Below are positions 6,489 through 15,493 of a stretch of DNA of 22,320 bases, piece after piece. The notes below the pieces were generated by a model. That model did not search any database, was not told the DNA's origin, and saw nothing but the letters and a program-made list of their open reading frames with translations. Source of the DNA: SIG437 sp045576235 (GTDB lineage: Bacteria; Bacillota; Clostridia; UBA1381; UBA9506); contig JAZNGA010000051.1 of the NCBI GenBank assembly GCA_045576235.1, forward strand, positions 1-22,320, in the 5' to 3' direction. Made by a program: the position numbers and the translations under genes. Every line of letters starts with the position of its first letter. Positions within the stretch are counted from its first letter, which is position 1.

Positions 6489-9400
6489 CAATTTCCCCGA
6501 GATTTAGCCTTAATAGTTTAGAAACGCCCTTTTCCTGCATTGTTATACCATAAATGGTGTCGGCACATTCCATAGTGCCTCGTCTATGAGTTATCAAAAT
6601 GAACTGTGTTTTTTTGCTGTAATTTTTTATGTAATCCGCAAATCTGTAAACATTAGCCTCATCAAGCGCCGCTTCTATCTCATCGAGAAAGCAAAATGGT
6701 GTTGGTCTGATTTTAATGATTGCAAAAAGCAACGCAATTGCTGAAAGCGCTCGTTCTCCACCTGATAATAAAAGCAGGCTCTGAAGTTTTTTCCCTGGAG
6801 GTTGAACATTAATATTTATTGGTGATTCTAAAACATTTGTCGGGTCCTCTAAGGAAAGTTCCCCTGTTCCGCCGCCGAAAAGCTCTGTAAAAGTTGTTTT
6901 AAAATGCATACTGATTTTCTCGAACTCGGCTTTAAAACGAGTTTCCATTTCTTTTAGCATTTCCTCAATAATTCCGTTTAAATCTTTTTTAGCTTTTAGC
7001 AAATCTTCACGCTGGCCTGACAAAAATTCATATCTTTCGCTGACTGCCTTATATTCCTCAATAGCATCAACATTAATATTGCCAAGCGCTCTTATTTTAG
7101 ACTTAAGCTCCGCTATAATTTTGGCTACAGCAGATGGACTGCCAAGGTCAGTTTTATATCTTTCAGTTTCGGAATATGTTATTTCATATTCGTCCCAAAG
7201 CCTGTTTATTGCAGAGTCAATCTCGGCCTCAAGCTTTTCTTTTTTCGCCTCTAATCTTCCACATTCTTCTGTCAAGGCATAGACCTTGTCTCTTGATTCC
7301 TTTGACAATTCCTGAACAGCTTTTGAATTTTGTTCATGCTTGAGCTTAACTTTTATGCACTCATCAATTTCATCATTTATTTCCTTTGAAAGAACAGATG
7401 AATTCTTTAGTTTTTCTTCTTTAGATGCAATTTCATCACTGAGCTGACAATTTTTCTTTTCAATATCACTTATTTCTGATTTTCTTAATTCGATGTTATT
7501 TTTTATCTGCGTGATTTCAAGTGTAGCATCGGCTTTTTTTTCATCAAGCAGCGTAACATCTTTTAAAAGTGATGATTTTTCCATTGTTTTTTCAACAATA
7601 GTGTCTGAAATAATCTCTTTTCTGAAAATTGCATCACTCAGATCTTTTTCAATTCCTTCAAGTTTTTTCCTAATCTCGACAATTTCATTTTCCTCATTTG
7701 AGATTTTGTCGGCAACTTTTGTCTTCTCTTCTTCGTGAGATTTTAATTCCTCTTTCAAAACAGCTGCGTCTTCCTTCAATTTCTGAATTACATTTGAATA
7801 ATCAGACAGAACCATTGTGTTATGCTCAATATCGCGGATTATACCGACAAGAGCAGCCCTCTTGTCAGACAGAAAATCATTTAAATCCTCTTCTTCTGTT
7901 TTAAGCTTACCTTGACAACTGTTCAACTCGAAAAGTTTTTTCTTTATATCTTCAACTTTTTTCTCAATTGAAGCAATTTCTTGTGCAAGGTCTGCAATTT
8001 CCTGCTCTCTTCCTAAAATGTTTGAGCTCTGATTTGCATAACCGCCCGACATTGTGCCTCCTGCATTCAAGACCTCGCCTGAAAGAGTCACAATTTTAAA
8101 GGCATTCTTATATTTTCGTGAAATTGAAATTGCATAGTCAATATTTTCTGTAACAACACATCTCGAAAGAAGATTTCCAACAATTTCATCATATTTTTTA
8201 TCACAATTAGCAAGGCTTGATGCCATTGCCACAAATCCTTTTTCTTCCTTCACTCGCTCAAATTCAAACTTGCGACTTCTTATTGCGGAAATGGGCATAA
8301 ATGTTGCTCTGCCTGTTTTTGTTCGTTTTAAAAATTCAATTGCAATTTTAGCATCGTCTTCGTCTTCTACAACAACATTTAAAAGTGCACCGCCAAGCGC
8401 TGTCTCAATTGCAGTTACATATTTTTTATCAACATTAACAATCTTTGAAAGAGGACCATATATCCTCGAATTTTTCAGCTCTCCTTCGCTGTGTGCCTTC
8501 ATTAAAAATCGCACGCTTTTAGGATATCCGCTATAATTCTGTTCCATGTCATCGAGCATTTTCTGACGCGTTTTTTTCTGTGCAAGCAATAGAGATGTCT
8601 CTTCAAACTCTCTCTTTAGAGACTCAGTTTGAAGAAGTAATTCCGCTCTCTTCCCACTAATCTTTTTAAGCTTTTCTTCATCCTCGGCTGTCTCTTTAGT
8701 TATTTTAATACGCTCATTTTTAAGAGACTCAAGCTTTTCTTCCGCCGTGGACAATTCTGAATTTTTCTTGTCTATATCATTTGAAATATCATCAATTCTT
8801 GAAATCGAATTTCTTATCATCAGGTCATAGTTTGAGAGTTTGATTTTATACTCAGAAATAACGCCCATCGTGCTTATGATTTTGTTTTGCAGTTCTTCTG
8901 CCAAAGCTGTCTGTGCAGAATTATCAACATCTTCGTCGCGCTCTTTTGTAAGCTTTTCGATTTCTGCTTCAATTGATACAATTTCCGTTTTTATATTTTC
9001 TTTTTCCTTCTCAAAAGAACAAATATCTTCTTTTAGTTCATCTATCTTTTTTTCAGACTCGCTTATTTCCGAATTAATTCGGTCTGAAAGTGCGTTATTG
9101 TTGATAATCGTGTTTTGCATAACTCCTGTTTCGCTTTTTATTATGCCATTATCTACTTCAATCTCTCTTAACTTTTTCTGCAGGTCTGCAATTTTTTCAT
9201 CGTATTCCTTAAAAATGGCATAAACCTTCTCCTGCTCAGCATCAAATCCCTCAATCTCATCTTTGATTTTTGAAAGATGTTCTGTCACCGCACCAATGTC
9301 TTCGACAGTCTTCTGCATTGTTTCTTTGTTTCTCTCAACTGTGCTTATTGCCGCGTTAACTTCATAAATCTTTAACTCTTCTTTAAGCTCCAGATATTTT

Positions 9401-10038
9401 TTTGCTTTTTTCGACTGCGTTTCCAGCGGCCCAACCTGAGCTTCAAGTTCAGAAATAATGTCAGAAAGTCTTGTTATATTATCTTCTGTGTGGCTAAGCT
9501 TTCTCTCCGCCTCATCTTTTTTATATCTGTATTTTGATATACCTGCCGCTTCTTCAAACAAAACTCTTCTGTCTTCTGATTTATTTGAAAGAATTTCATC
9601 AACCTTACCTTGTCCAATTATTGAGTAGCCATCTCTTCCGACACCCGTGTCCATAAAAATTTCATGAATGTCTTTAAGTCTGCACACAGCACCGTTTATC
9701 ATATATTGACTTTCGCCTGATGCATAAACCTTTCTTGAGACAACAAGCTCCTTAAAATCAGAATTAAAAATTCTGTTGTTATTATCCAGCGTTAAAACAA
9801 CCTCGGCAAAGCCCATTCTGCTTCTTTTCTGAGAGCCACCAAAGATTACATCTTCCATTTTCGCTCCACGAAGAGATTTAGCACTCTGTTCTCCCAAAAC
9901 CCATCTTACTGCATCTGAAATGTTACTTTTACCGCTTCCGTTAGGTCCGACAATTGTTGTTATATTACCATCAAATTCCAATTCAATTTTATCAGCAAAG
10001 GATTTAAAGCCCTCCGCTTTTAAGCTTTTCAGGTTCAC
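6484..10038 (-). CDS. smc: Chromosome segregation protein SMC
   Basis: SMC forms, with ScpA and ScpB, the condensin ring that organises and segregates chromosomes. The 1184-residue length is typical. The head begins with Walker A GPNGSGKS (residues 31-38). Two long coiled-coil stretches rich in E, K, I and L flank a hinge (about residues 505-680, including YPKSVRFLM, ALGGALLNVVV and a GGYANQ-type segment). The C-terminal head has signature LLSGGERALSA (about 1090-1100) and Walker B FCFLDEIEAALD (about 1115-1126). Start is GTG at 10036-10038, with GGGAGG seven bases upstream; the overlapping ATG is out of frame. It is the last gene of plsX-acpP-rnc-radical SAM-smc. The common downstream gene ftsY is absent, replaced by convergent spoVAC. 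Confidence 0.98.
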   Translation of the reverse strand: MNLKSLKAEGFKSFADKIELEFDGNITTIVGPNGSGKSNISDAVRWVLGEQSAKSLRGAKMEDVIFGGSQKRSRMGFAEVVLTLDNNNRIFNSDFKELVVSRKVYASGESQYMINGAVCRLKDIHEIFMDTGVGRDGYSIIGQGKVDEILSNKSEDRRVLFEEAAGISKYRYKKDEAERKLSHTEDNITRLSDIISELEAQVGPLETQSKKAKKYLELKEELKIYEVNAAISTVERNKETMQKTVEDIGAVTEHLSKIKDEIEGFDAEQEKVYAIFKEYDEKIADLQKKLREIEVDNGIIKSETGVMQNTIINNNALSDRINSEISESEKKIDELKEDICSFEKEKENIKTEIVSIEAEIEKLTKERDEDVDNSAQTALAEELQNKIISTMGVISEYKIKLSNYDLMIRNSISRIDDISNDIDKKNSELSTAEEKLESLKNERIKITKETAEDEEKLKKISGKRAELLLQTESLKREFEETSLLLAQKKTRQKMLDDMEQNYSGYPKSVRFLMKAHSEGELKNSRIYGPLSKIVNVDKKYVTAIETALGGALLNVVVEDEDDAKIAIEFLKRTKTGRATFMPISAIRSRKFEFERVKEEKGFVAMASSLANCDKKYDEIVGNLLSRCVVTENIDYAISISRKYKNAFKIVTLSGEVLNAGGTMSGGYANQSSNILGREQEIADLAQEIASIEKKVEDIKKKLFELNSCQGKLKTEEEDLNDFLSDKRAALVGIIRDIEHNTMVLSDYSNVIQKLKEDAAVLKEELKSHEEEKTKVADKISNEENEIVEIRKKLEGIEKDLSDAIFRKEIISDTIVEKTMEKSSLLKDVTLLDEKKADATLEITQIKNNIELRKSEISDIEKKNCQLSDEIASKEEKLKNSSVLSKEINDEIDECIKVKLKHEQNSKAVQELSKESRDKVYALTEECGRLEAKKEKLEAEIDSAINRLWDEYEITYSETERYKTDLGSPSAVAKIIAELKSKIRALGNINVDAIEEYKAVSERYEFLSGQREDLLKAKKDLNGIIEEMLKEMETRFKAEFEKISMHFKTTFTELFGGGTGELSLEDPTNVLESPININVQPPGKKLQSLLLLSGGERALSAIALLFAIIKIRPTPFCFLDEIEAALDEANVYRFADYIKNYSKKTQFILITHRRGTMECADTIYGITMQEKGVSKLLRLNLGEIV

Positions 10039-10059
10039 ATTTTCACCTCCCGGCTAATT

Positions 10060-11070
10060 TCATTCTAAAACAAAGCTTCCATAAGCTACATTATCATTTT
10101 GCAAAAGTTCAATTTTTTCAATTTCTTTTAAATCGTTAAATCTTATGATGTTTTTTTTGCGATGTCCTATTGCAGTTGAAATATATCTTGGATTAACATA
10201 TATTTTTATCTGTTTTTTCCCACACTCAAATATCTTGCGCAATACAAGATTATAAAACTTTTCACTTTCAGCAAGTTCGCCAATGGCCTGATGAAAAGGA
10301 CCTGCAACAACATCTGCTTTTTCGTTGATATTATCCGTTCCCAAAAGACCAACACGCAAAACTGAAATCCCTGCCTCTTCAAACATTTCTAAAAGCTCTG
10401 CACAAAGACTTACGGTTTCATCAAGCGTCATAGGAACATATTGACCTTCATTGTAGAGCTTTTCAAGCTTTGTGTCTTTAATGGTAAGCGTTGGATAAAT
10501 TCTCACACATGACGGCTTTAATTCAATTATTTTTTTCGCTGTGCAGATAGCTCCTTTATAGTCATCAGAAAAAAGTCCTGTCATCATTTGAAGACCAAGC
10601 TCAAAACCATATTCTTTAATCAGAAAAGAGGCATCTTCCGCAGTTTTGGCGCTATGCCCCCTGTCATTTGCGACAAGCACCTTATCAATCATGCTTTGCA
10701 CACCAAGCTCAATTGTCTTTACGCCATATTCTTTTAAAAATTCAAGAATTTCTCTGTTAATATAGTCAGGTCGTGTTGAAATTCTGACGCCGTCAACTTG
10801 TCCGCTTAAAACATAACGCGATGCAACCTCTAAAAGCTCTTTCTGCTCATTTCGGGAAATTCCCGTAAAACTCCCCCCAAAAAAAGCTATCTGGACATGC
10901 GAGGTGCTTCTATCGACAGTTAATAAATGTTTTTCTATTATTTCTTCAGCCAGATGTGGTGTCATCGGGTCAGATGCGCCTGTTATCTTCCTCTGATTAC
11001 AAAAAGAACAGTCATTCGGACACCCTTTGTGCGGAACAAAAATCGGTATGTTTACAAATTTAATTTTCAT
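10060..11070 (-). CDS. Elp3-like radical SAM protein
   Basis: The 336-residue protein has the radical SAM iron-sulfur motif C-x3-C-x2-C at Cys17, Cys21 and Cys24 (KGCPNDCSFCNQ). A glycine motif AFFGGSFTG follows, then a partial TIM-barrel with ELGVQSM and LGLQMMTGL, typical of the Elp3-like radical SAM family. It has no C-terminal GNAT acetyltransferase domain, so it is not a full Elp3 tRNA-modifying enzyme; the reaction is unknown. I placed the start at the ATG 11068-11070, four bases after the rnc stop; an upstream in-frame start would overlap rnc. AGAGG lies 13 bases upstream, a long spacing, so translation may be coupled to rnc termination. Location between rnc and smc is a pattern I associate with Clostridia. 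Confidence 0.85.
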   Translation of the reverse strand: MKIKFVNIPIFVPHKGCPNDCSFCNQRKITGASDPMTPHLAEEIIEKHLLTVDRSTSHVQIAFFGGSFTGISRNEQKELLEVASRYVLSGQVDGVRISTRPDYINREILEFLKEYGVKTIELGVQSMIDKVLVANDRGHSAKTAEDASFLIKEYGFELGLQMMTGLFSDDYKGAICTAKKIIELKPSCVRIYPTLTIKDTKLEKLYNEGQYVPMTLDETVSLCAELLEMFEEAGISVLRVGLLGTDNINEKADVVAGPFHQAIGELAESEKFYNLVLRKIFECGKKQIKIYVNPRYISTAIGHRKKNIIRFNDLKEIEKIELLQNDNVAYGSFVLE

Positions 11071-11074
11071 TTTC

Positions 11075-11761
11075 TTAACTAAACCTCTCAAGCGCGCTTT
11101 TTGCGGCGTTTTGTTCAGCATTTTTCTTACTTGACCCTTCTCCCGAACCTAGAGACTGTCCGCCGACAAACACTTCAACGCTAAAGACTTTTTTGTGGTC
11201 AGGACCTGATTCATCAATGATTTTATAGACTATCTCTGTTTCACCTGACGCCTGAACCTTTTCCTGTAATATAGTCTTATAGTCTTTAATGCTTCTTCCA
11301 CAGACAGATAGCTGAATTGTGTCATAAAGCTGACACAAAAGCCATTCCCTAGTTCTTTCCAAGCCACCATCTAGATAGATTGCAGCAATTAATGCTTCAA
11401 AAGCATCCGCCAGGATTGAAGGTCTCGTTCTTCCACCTGTCATTTCTTCGCCCTTTCCAAGCATTATGAAGTTTCCAAGCTCGATGTTTTGGGCACAAGA
11501 AAAGAGTGATCTCTCGCAAACTATCTGGGCTCTCACCTTTGTCAGTTCGCCTTCGGGGAGATTTTTATAGTTCTCAAAGAGATATCTGCTCGTTATCAGA
11601 CTAAGCACTGAGTCTCCTAAAAATTCGAGACGCTCATTACAAATTAAATTTCTCCCACGCCTTTCATTTGCATATGAACTGTGAGTGAGCGCTGTATTTA
11701 AAAGGTCAGGATTATCAAATTTATATCCGATAATTTCCTCAAACTCTCTGTTTTTGTTCAT
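11075..11761 (-). CDS. rnc: Ribonuclease III
   Basis: RNase III cuts double-stranded RNA, including the 30S rRNA precursor, structured mRNAs and antisense duplexes. The 228-residue protein has the catalytic signature NERLEFLGDSVL (acidic residues Glu43, Glu46, Asp50) and the second acidic pair Asp118 and Glu121 in ADAFEALIAAIYLDGG. A C-terminal double-stranded RNA-binding domain (about 157-228) ends with EGSSKKNAEQNAAKSALE. ATG start with GAGG nine bases upstream. It lies between acpP and the radical SAM gene. A 13-bp hairpin lies in the leader just upstream (11786-11814). Confidence 0.97.
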   Translation of the reverse strand: MNKNREFEEIIGYKFDNPDLLNTALTHSSYANERRGRNLICNERLEFLGDSVLSLITSRYLFENYKNLPEGELTKVRAQIVCERSLFSCAQNIELGNFIMLGKGEEMTGGRTRPSILADAFEALIAAIYLDGGLERTREWLLCQLYDTIQLSVCGRSIKDYKTILQEKVQASGETEIVYKIIDESGPDHKKVFSVEVFVGGQSLGSGEGSSKKNAEQNAAKSALERFS

Positions 11762-11785
11762 AAAAATTTACCTCATTTAAAATGA

Positions 11786-11814
11786 TTTAAGGCTGCGCAT
11801 GGCACAGCCTTAAA
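11786..11814 (-). other. 13-bp hairpin between acpP and rnc
   Basis: TTTAAGGCTGTGC (minus strand, 11814-11802) pairs with GCGCAGCCTTAAA (11798-11786) with one G-T wobble and a 3-base loop. The following tract TCATTTTAAATG is only weakly T-rich. It could be a partial terminator lowering rnc relative to acpP, an mRNA stabiliser, or a processing site. The abundant ACP message versus low RNase III need makes attenuation the simplest reading. Confidence 0.55.
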
Positions 11815-11829
11815 CTCAAAGCTTCAGTT

Positions 11830-12057
11830 TTAAATCAAAGATTTCAAAAAAGAAACTGCATCAGAAACTGTTTTAATATTTTCAATTTCATCATCAGGCA
11901 TCTCAATATCAAATTCTTCTTCCAAAGCCATAACAAGCTCCACCAAATCAAGCGAATCAGCGCCCAAGTCATCAGCAAAAGATGTTTCCATTGTGATGTT
12001 GTCAACATGCACTCCGAGCTGAGCTGAAATAATTTCTCTAATTCTTTCAAATTCCAT
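11830..12057 (-). CDS. acpP: Acyl carrier protein
   Basis: ACP carries growing fatty acyl chains on a 4'-phosphopantetheine arm during type II fatty acid synthesis. The 75-residue acidic protein has the attachment motif GADSLDLVEL with Ser35 as the modified residue, and the usual helix pattern (TSFADDLG, ALEEEFDIEMPDDE). ATG start with GGAGG seven bases upstream. It lies 17 bases downstream of plsX, whose product takes acyl groups from acyl-ACP, so the pair is functionally linked. Confidence 0.98.
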   Translation of the reverse strand: MEFERIREIISAQLGVHVDNITMETSFADDLGADSLDLVELVMALEEEFDIEMPDDEIENIKTVSDAVSFLKSLI

Positions 12058-12074
12058 AAATTAACCTCCAAAAC

Positions 12075-13088
12075 CTATTCTTCCATTTTATCACCATCAG
12101 AAGATGCAATAATTTCCCTGATTTTATCATTTACTTTTGTTTCAGCAAAAAGCATTGCAGCTTTAATTGCATTATGTATTGATTTTGCATCTGAATTGCC
12201 GTGAGCCTTAATAACCGGACCATTAACTCCCAAAAGAGGCGCACCGCCATATTCTGATGCATCCATTGATTTCTTAACTTCTTTTAACCCCGGCTTTAAT
12301 ATCGCAGCCGCAAGCTTAGTTATTATGCTCTTGTAGAAAACATCTTTTAACATATCAAAAAGTGTTATTGCAACACCCTCAATAAGTTTAATTACAATAT
12401 TTCCTGAAAAACCATCACAGACTATGACATCTGCGGCACCAGATGGAACTTCCCTTGCCTCAATGTTCCCTGTGAAATTAAGTCCTTTTTCTTCTTTAAG
12501 CAGAGCATAAGCCTCTTTCACAAGTGAATTTCCCTTTTTTTCTTCGACACCAATATTTACAAGAGCAACTTTAGGTGATTTGACTTTAAGGACATTTTCA
12601 CTGTAAATCGAGCCCATATGCGCAAACTGAACAAGATATTCGGGCTTACAATCAACATTAGCTCCCGAATCAATTATGACACTCATTCCATTTTTATTTG
12701 GCATACACGGAGCTAAAGCAGGACGCTTTATGCCATCAATTCTTCCAAGCACCATAAAAGCAGCTGTAAGATATGCCCCTGTGTTTCCTGCAGAAACAAC
12801 AGCATCTGCTTCACCTTCTTTAACAAGGTTTAAGGCAACTACCATTGAAGAATCTTTTTTTCTTCTGACAGAAAGTGTTGCGCTATCTTCGTTTTCAACC
12901 ACTTCAGAGGCGTGCTTAATTTTTATTTTATCTTTTGGATATTCCTCTTTTTCAAGAAGCGATGTAATTGTTTCTTCATCGCCTACCAAAATGACCTCAA
13001 GGTCAAATTTATTAACGGCCATAACAGAACCTTTTATAATCTCAAAAGGAGCATTATCTCCGCCGAAAGCATCAACGGCTATTCTCAT
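12075..13088 (-). CDS. plsX: Phosphate acyltransferase PlsX
   Basis: PlsX converts acyl-ACP and phosphate to acyl-phosphate, which PlsY uses to acylate glycerol-3-phosphate in phospholipid synthesis. The 337-residue protein starts with the family motif MRIAVDAFGGDNAP. It contains SVRRKKDSSMVVAL, AVVSAGNTGAYL (about residue 97), IVCDGFSGNIVIKLIEG (about residue 210) and a C-terminal GGAPLLGVNGPVIKAHG, all characteristic. I chose the ATG at 13086-13088, eight bases after GGAGG; an in-frame ATG five codons upstream overlaps that site. First gene of the operon reaching smc. The usual upstream genes yceD and rpmF are not here; uvrC is. Confidence 0.97.
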   Translation of the reverse strand: MRIAVDAFGGDNAPFEIIKGSVMAVNKFDLEVILVGDEETITSLLEKEEYPKDKIKIKHASEVVENEDSATLSVRRKKDSSMVVALNLVKEGEADAVVSAGNTGAYLTAAFMVLGRIDGIKRPALAPCMPNKNGMSVIIDSGANVDCKPEYLVQFAHMGSIYSENVLKVKSPKVALVNIGVEEKKGNSLVKEAYALLKEEKGLNFTGNIEAREVPSGAADVIVCDGFSGNIVIKLIEGVAITLFDMLKDVFYKSIITKLAAAILKPGLKEVKKSMDASEYGGAPLLGVNGPVIKAHGNSDAKSIHNAIKAAMLFAETKVNDKIREIIASSDGDKMEE

Positions 13089-13112
13089 ATTCTCAACCTC
13101 CATATTATATAA

Positions 13113-13141
13113 AGTATATTATAAAACAGAAAAAATATCAA
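13113..13141 (-). promoter_or_regulatory. Candidate SigA promoter of the plsX operon
   Basis: Minus strand: -35 TTGATA (13141-13136), 17-base spacer, -10 TATACT (13118-13113). The -35 element contains the uvrC stop codon TGA. The predicted start near 13106 leaves a leader of about 18 bases. No palindrome resembling the FapR operator could be confirmed around it. Confidence 0.55.
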
Positions 13142-15006
13142 GTTGTTTTATTAAAAAACTCAAAAATATTTTCAGCCGTTTTTTCCGTTATACCCTTCAC
13201 TGTCTTAAGTTCTTCTTGTTTTGCATTTTTAATTGCAGTAATAGTCTTAAAATGCTTCATAAGTTTTTGAACTGTGGCTTTTCCAACGCCATCAATCTCG
13301 AGCAAAACAGAGGAAGTCATTTTCTTTTTGCGCAGTGACTTATGATATTCAAGCGCAAACCTGTGAACCTCATCCTGAATTTTTGTTATCAAAAAGAACA
13401 TCTGTGAGGTTGTTTTTAAGCCAACCTCATTTCCGCTTGATGAAATCAAACCCCTTGTTCTGTGTTTATCGTCTTTTACCATACCAAAAAGCGGAATATC
13501 CACATCAAGCATCTCCAAAAGCTCGCTGACTACTGAAATATGCCCTTTTCCGCCATCAAGCAAAATGCAGTCAGGCATCGGAAGAAATTTAGCTTTATCT
13601 ATTTCCAGCTTGTTTTCTCTTATTAATATTTCCTCTTCTCTTGCATTTTTAAATCTTCTGTAAATCATTTCAGTCATGCTCTTATAGTCATCAGGACCAT
13701 CTGTCGTTTCGATTTTAAATTTTCTGTAGGCGCTTTTTAAGGGCTTTCCATCAAAAAAAACAACCATTGAACCAACATTTTCACTCCCTGAAATGTTTGA
13801 TATGTCATATGCCTCAATTCTTCTTGCAAGCTTATTAAGACCAAGCTCTTCACTTAATGAAATGACAGATTTATCGACATTTCTTTCTGATTTTGCCTTT
13901 TTGAGCAAATAATTGACAGCAGCCTGATGGGCATTTTTTACAGCCATTTCAGTTAACCTGACTTTTTCACCGCGTTTGGGGCATTTCACTTCCGTCTTTT
14001 TCCCCGTTTTGATTGTCAGCCACTCTGAAAGCAAATCAAATTCATGGCTGTCACAGCTTAAATATATCATTTTCGGAACAAAAGATGCTTCATCATAAAA
14101 TTGCTTCACAAAATCAGCCGCAATGTCTTCGTCTGCCGTGTCCTCTGTCCCATTAATGACTGAATTATGTCTGCCGATTAAAATTCCTCTGCGAACGAAG
14201 AAAACCTCAATAAAGGTTTTATTGTCAAGGTTATAAAAACCAATAATGTCTTCGTCTTCATAATTTTTAGAAATAATTTTCTGTTTTTCTTCCAATTGCA
14301 TTATTCCTGCAATCTTATCTCTTAGCAAACCGGCTCTCTCAAACTCTAAATCAGCTGACGCTTCCGCCATCTCGTCACTCAACTTCTTTATGAGCTCATT
14401 ATGATTTCCTTCAAGAAAGGAGCACACTTCAAAAATCAGCTTTCTATATTCCTCCTTGCTGATAAAGTTTACACAAGGAGCAAAGCATTGGTTTATGTGA
14501 GCATTAAGACACATCTTCTTTTTTTTGATATCTCTTGGAAGATTAATGTTGCACGAAGGAATTTTATAAAGTTTTCTGACTAAATCAATCATTTCCCGCA
14601 CTTTTAAAGAGTTCGTGTATGGTCCGTAATACTTCGCCCCATCATTAAGCATTTTTCTGGTAAATTCGATTTTTGGATAGTCTTCGTTCACCGTCACTTT
14701 TATATAGGGAAAATTTTTATCGTCTTTAAGCAGAATGTTATAATATGGTTTATATTTTTTTATGAGATTGCACTCTAAAATAAGCGCTTCAATTTCGCTG
14801 TCTGTTATTATATATTCAAATGTGTGTATGTTTGACACCATGGCTTTAACCTTTGATGAATGAGAAGAATTAGCCTGAAAATATTGACGGACTCTGTTCT
14901 TAAGAACTTTAGCTTTGCCAACATATATCACTTTTTCATCCTTATTTTTCATAATATAAACACCTGGCTCTTCAGGAAGATTATTAAGCATTTTTTTGTC
15001 CAACAT
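13138..15006 (-). CDS. uvrC: Excinuclease ABC subunit UvrC
   Basis: UvrC makes both incisions around bulky DNA lesions in nucleotide excision repair, with UvrA and UvrB. The 622-residue protein has an N-terminal GIY-YIG nuclease domain (EPGVYIMK and VIYVGKAKVLKNRV, residues about 12-40) and a UVR motif that contacts UvrB (about 195-230, DEMAEASADLEFERAGLLRDKI). An RNase H-like nuclease domain follows (about 370-530, AYDISNISGSENVGSMVVF, LLDGGKGH), with C-terminal helix-hairpin-helix motifs (EIDGVGKATVQKLMKHF). I placed the start at ATG 15004-15006, behind AGAGGTG; an in-frame ATG five codons earlier has worse spacing. No clear promoter was found; the ptsH terminator is 54 bases upstream. Confidence 0.97.
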   Translation of the reverse strand: MLDKKMLNNLPEEPGVYIMKNKDEKVIYVGKAKVLKNRVRQYFQANSSHSSKVKAMVSNIHTFEYIITDSEIEALILECNLIKKYKPYYNILLKDDKNFPYIKVTVNEDYPKIEFTRKMLNDGAKYYGPYTNSLKVREMIDLVRKLYKIPSCNINLPRDIKKKKMCLNAHINQCFAPCVNFISKEEYRKLIFEVCSFLEGNHNELIKKLSDEMAEASADLEFERAGLLRDKIAGIMQLEEKQKIISKNYEDEDIIGFYNLDNKTFIEVFFVRRGILIGRHNSVINGTEDTADEDIAADFVKQFYDEASFVPKMIYLSCDSHEFDLLSEWLTIKTGKKTEVKCPKRGEKVRLTEMAVKNAHQAAVNYLLKKAKSERNVDKSVISLSEELGLNKLARRIEAYDISNISGSENVGSMVVFFDGKPLKSAYRKFKIETTDGPDDYKSMTEMIYRRFKNAREEEILIRENKLEIDKAKFLPMPDCILLDGGKGHISVVSELLEMLDVDIPLFGMVKDDKHRTRGLISSSGNEVGLKTTSQMFFLITKIQDEVHRFALEYHKSLRKKKMTSSVLLEIDGVGKATVQKLMKHFKTITAIKNAKQEELKTVKGITEKTAENIFEFFNKTT

Positions 15007-15059
15007 ACTCACCTCTTTCATCCTTAAAAATAAAAAATCTCAAATTAACAGGCAAAGAA

Positions 15060-15095
15060 AATTTAAAACAAAAGGGCGCCGAGTAAACGACGCCC
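15060..15095 (-). terminator. Intrinsic terminator of ptsH
   Basis: On the minus strand GGGCGTCG (15095-15088) pairs with CGGCGCCC (15081-15074) with one G-T wobble around a 6-base loop, followed by TTTTGTTTTAAATTTT. This is a strong Rho-independent terminator 15 bases after the ptsH stop. Confidence 0.9.
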
Positions 15096-15110
15096 ACAAA
15101 ATCTAATGTA

Positions 15111-15374
15111 TTATTCGGCAGAATTTGAACCTACAAGCAACTCAAGAGCTTCCACGGCCTCTTCTTCATCCGGACCATCAGCTATCAGAGTTATCTCAGT
15201 GCCCTTTGTTATTCCAAGCGAAAGAACTCCAAGCAAGCTTTTTGCATTCACTTTTCTGTTATTCTTTTCAACCCAGATGCTACACTTAAATTCACTTGAT
15301 TTCTGTATGAAAAAAGTTGCAGGTCTGGCATGGAGACCAACCTGATTGTTTACTTGTATATTCCTCGATACCAT
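15111..15374 (-). CDS. ptsH: Phosphocarrier protein HPr
   Basis: HPr passes phosphate from enzyme I to the sugar-specific enzyme II components of the phosphotransferase system. In Firmicutes it is also phosphorylated on Ser46 by HPr kinase to act with CcpA in catabolite repression. The 87-residue protein has His15 in GLHARPATFF and Ser46 in NAKSLLGVLSLGI, so both activities appear possible and it is not a Crh-type protein lacking His15. ATG start with AAGGAG nine bases upstream. It is a single-gene unit with its own promoter and terminator; ptsI is not adjacent, unlike the classic ptsHI operon. A 23-bp palindrome overlaps its -10 element. Confidence 0.95.
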   Translation of the reverse strand: MVSRNIQVNNQVGLHARPATFFIQKSSEFKCSIWVEKNNRKVNAKSLLGVLSLGITKGTEITLIADGPDEEEAVEALELLVGSNSAE

Positions 15375-15409
15375 GTAATACAGCTCCTTTTAAGCTAACG
15401 ACAAAAATA

Positions 15410-15432
15410 TAGTATTTTACAATAGAATACTA
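15410..15432. promoter_or_regulatory. Palindrome over the ptsH -10 and start region (candidate operator)
   Basis: TAGTATT (15410-15416) and AATACTA (15426-15432) are perfect inverted 7-bp half-sites separated by nine bases. The palindrome covers the -10 element and the predicted transcription start, so it cannot be a full hairpin in the ptsH mRNA. That favours a protein-binding site. The regulator is unknown, and AT-rich chance symmetry is possible. Confidence 0.4.
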
Positions 15433-15452
15433 AATTTTTTGTTAATTGTCAA
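15424..15452 (-). promoter_or_regulatory. SigA-type promoter of ptsH
   Basis: Minus strand: consensus -35 TTGACA (15452-15447), 17-base spacer, -10 TATTCT (15429-15424). The predicted start is near 15417, giving a leader of about 43 bases. It lies about 40 bases downstream of the glyS stop, where no terminator hairpin is visible. Confidence 0.75.
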
Positions 15453-15493
15453 TAGTAAAAACAACAAATTTTTTATTCAATCAAAATTTCACC

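Noticed and set aside
10060..11121. Extended start for the radical SAM gene overlapping rnc.
   Set aside because: The extra 17 residues duplicate the rnc C-terminal coding region in another frame and precede the conserved start; the ATG at 11070 fits better.
15430..15480. Terminator for glyS in the A/T-rich region after its stop.
   Set aside because: No GC-containing stem; the repeated A and T runs pair only weakly, and the region holds the ptsH promoter.
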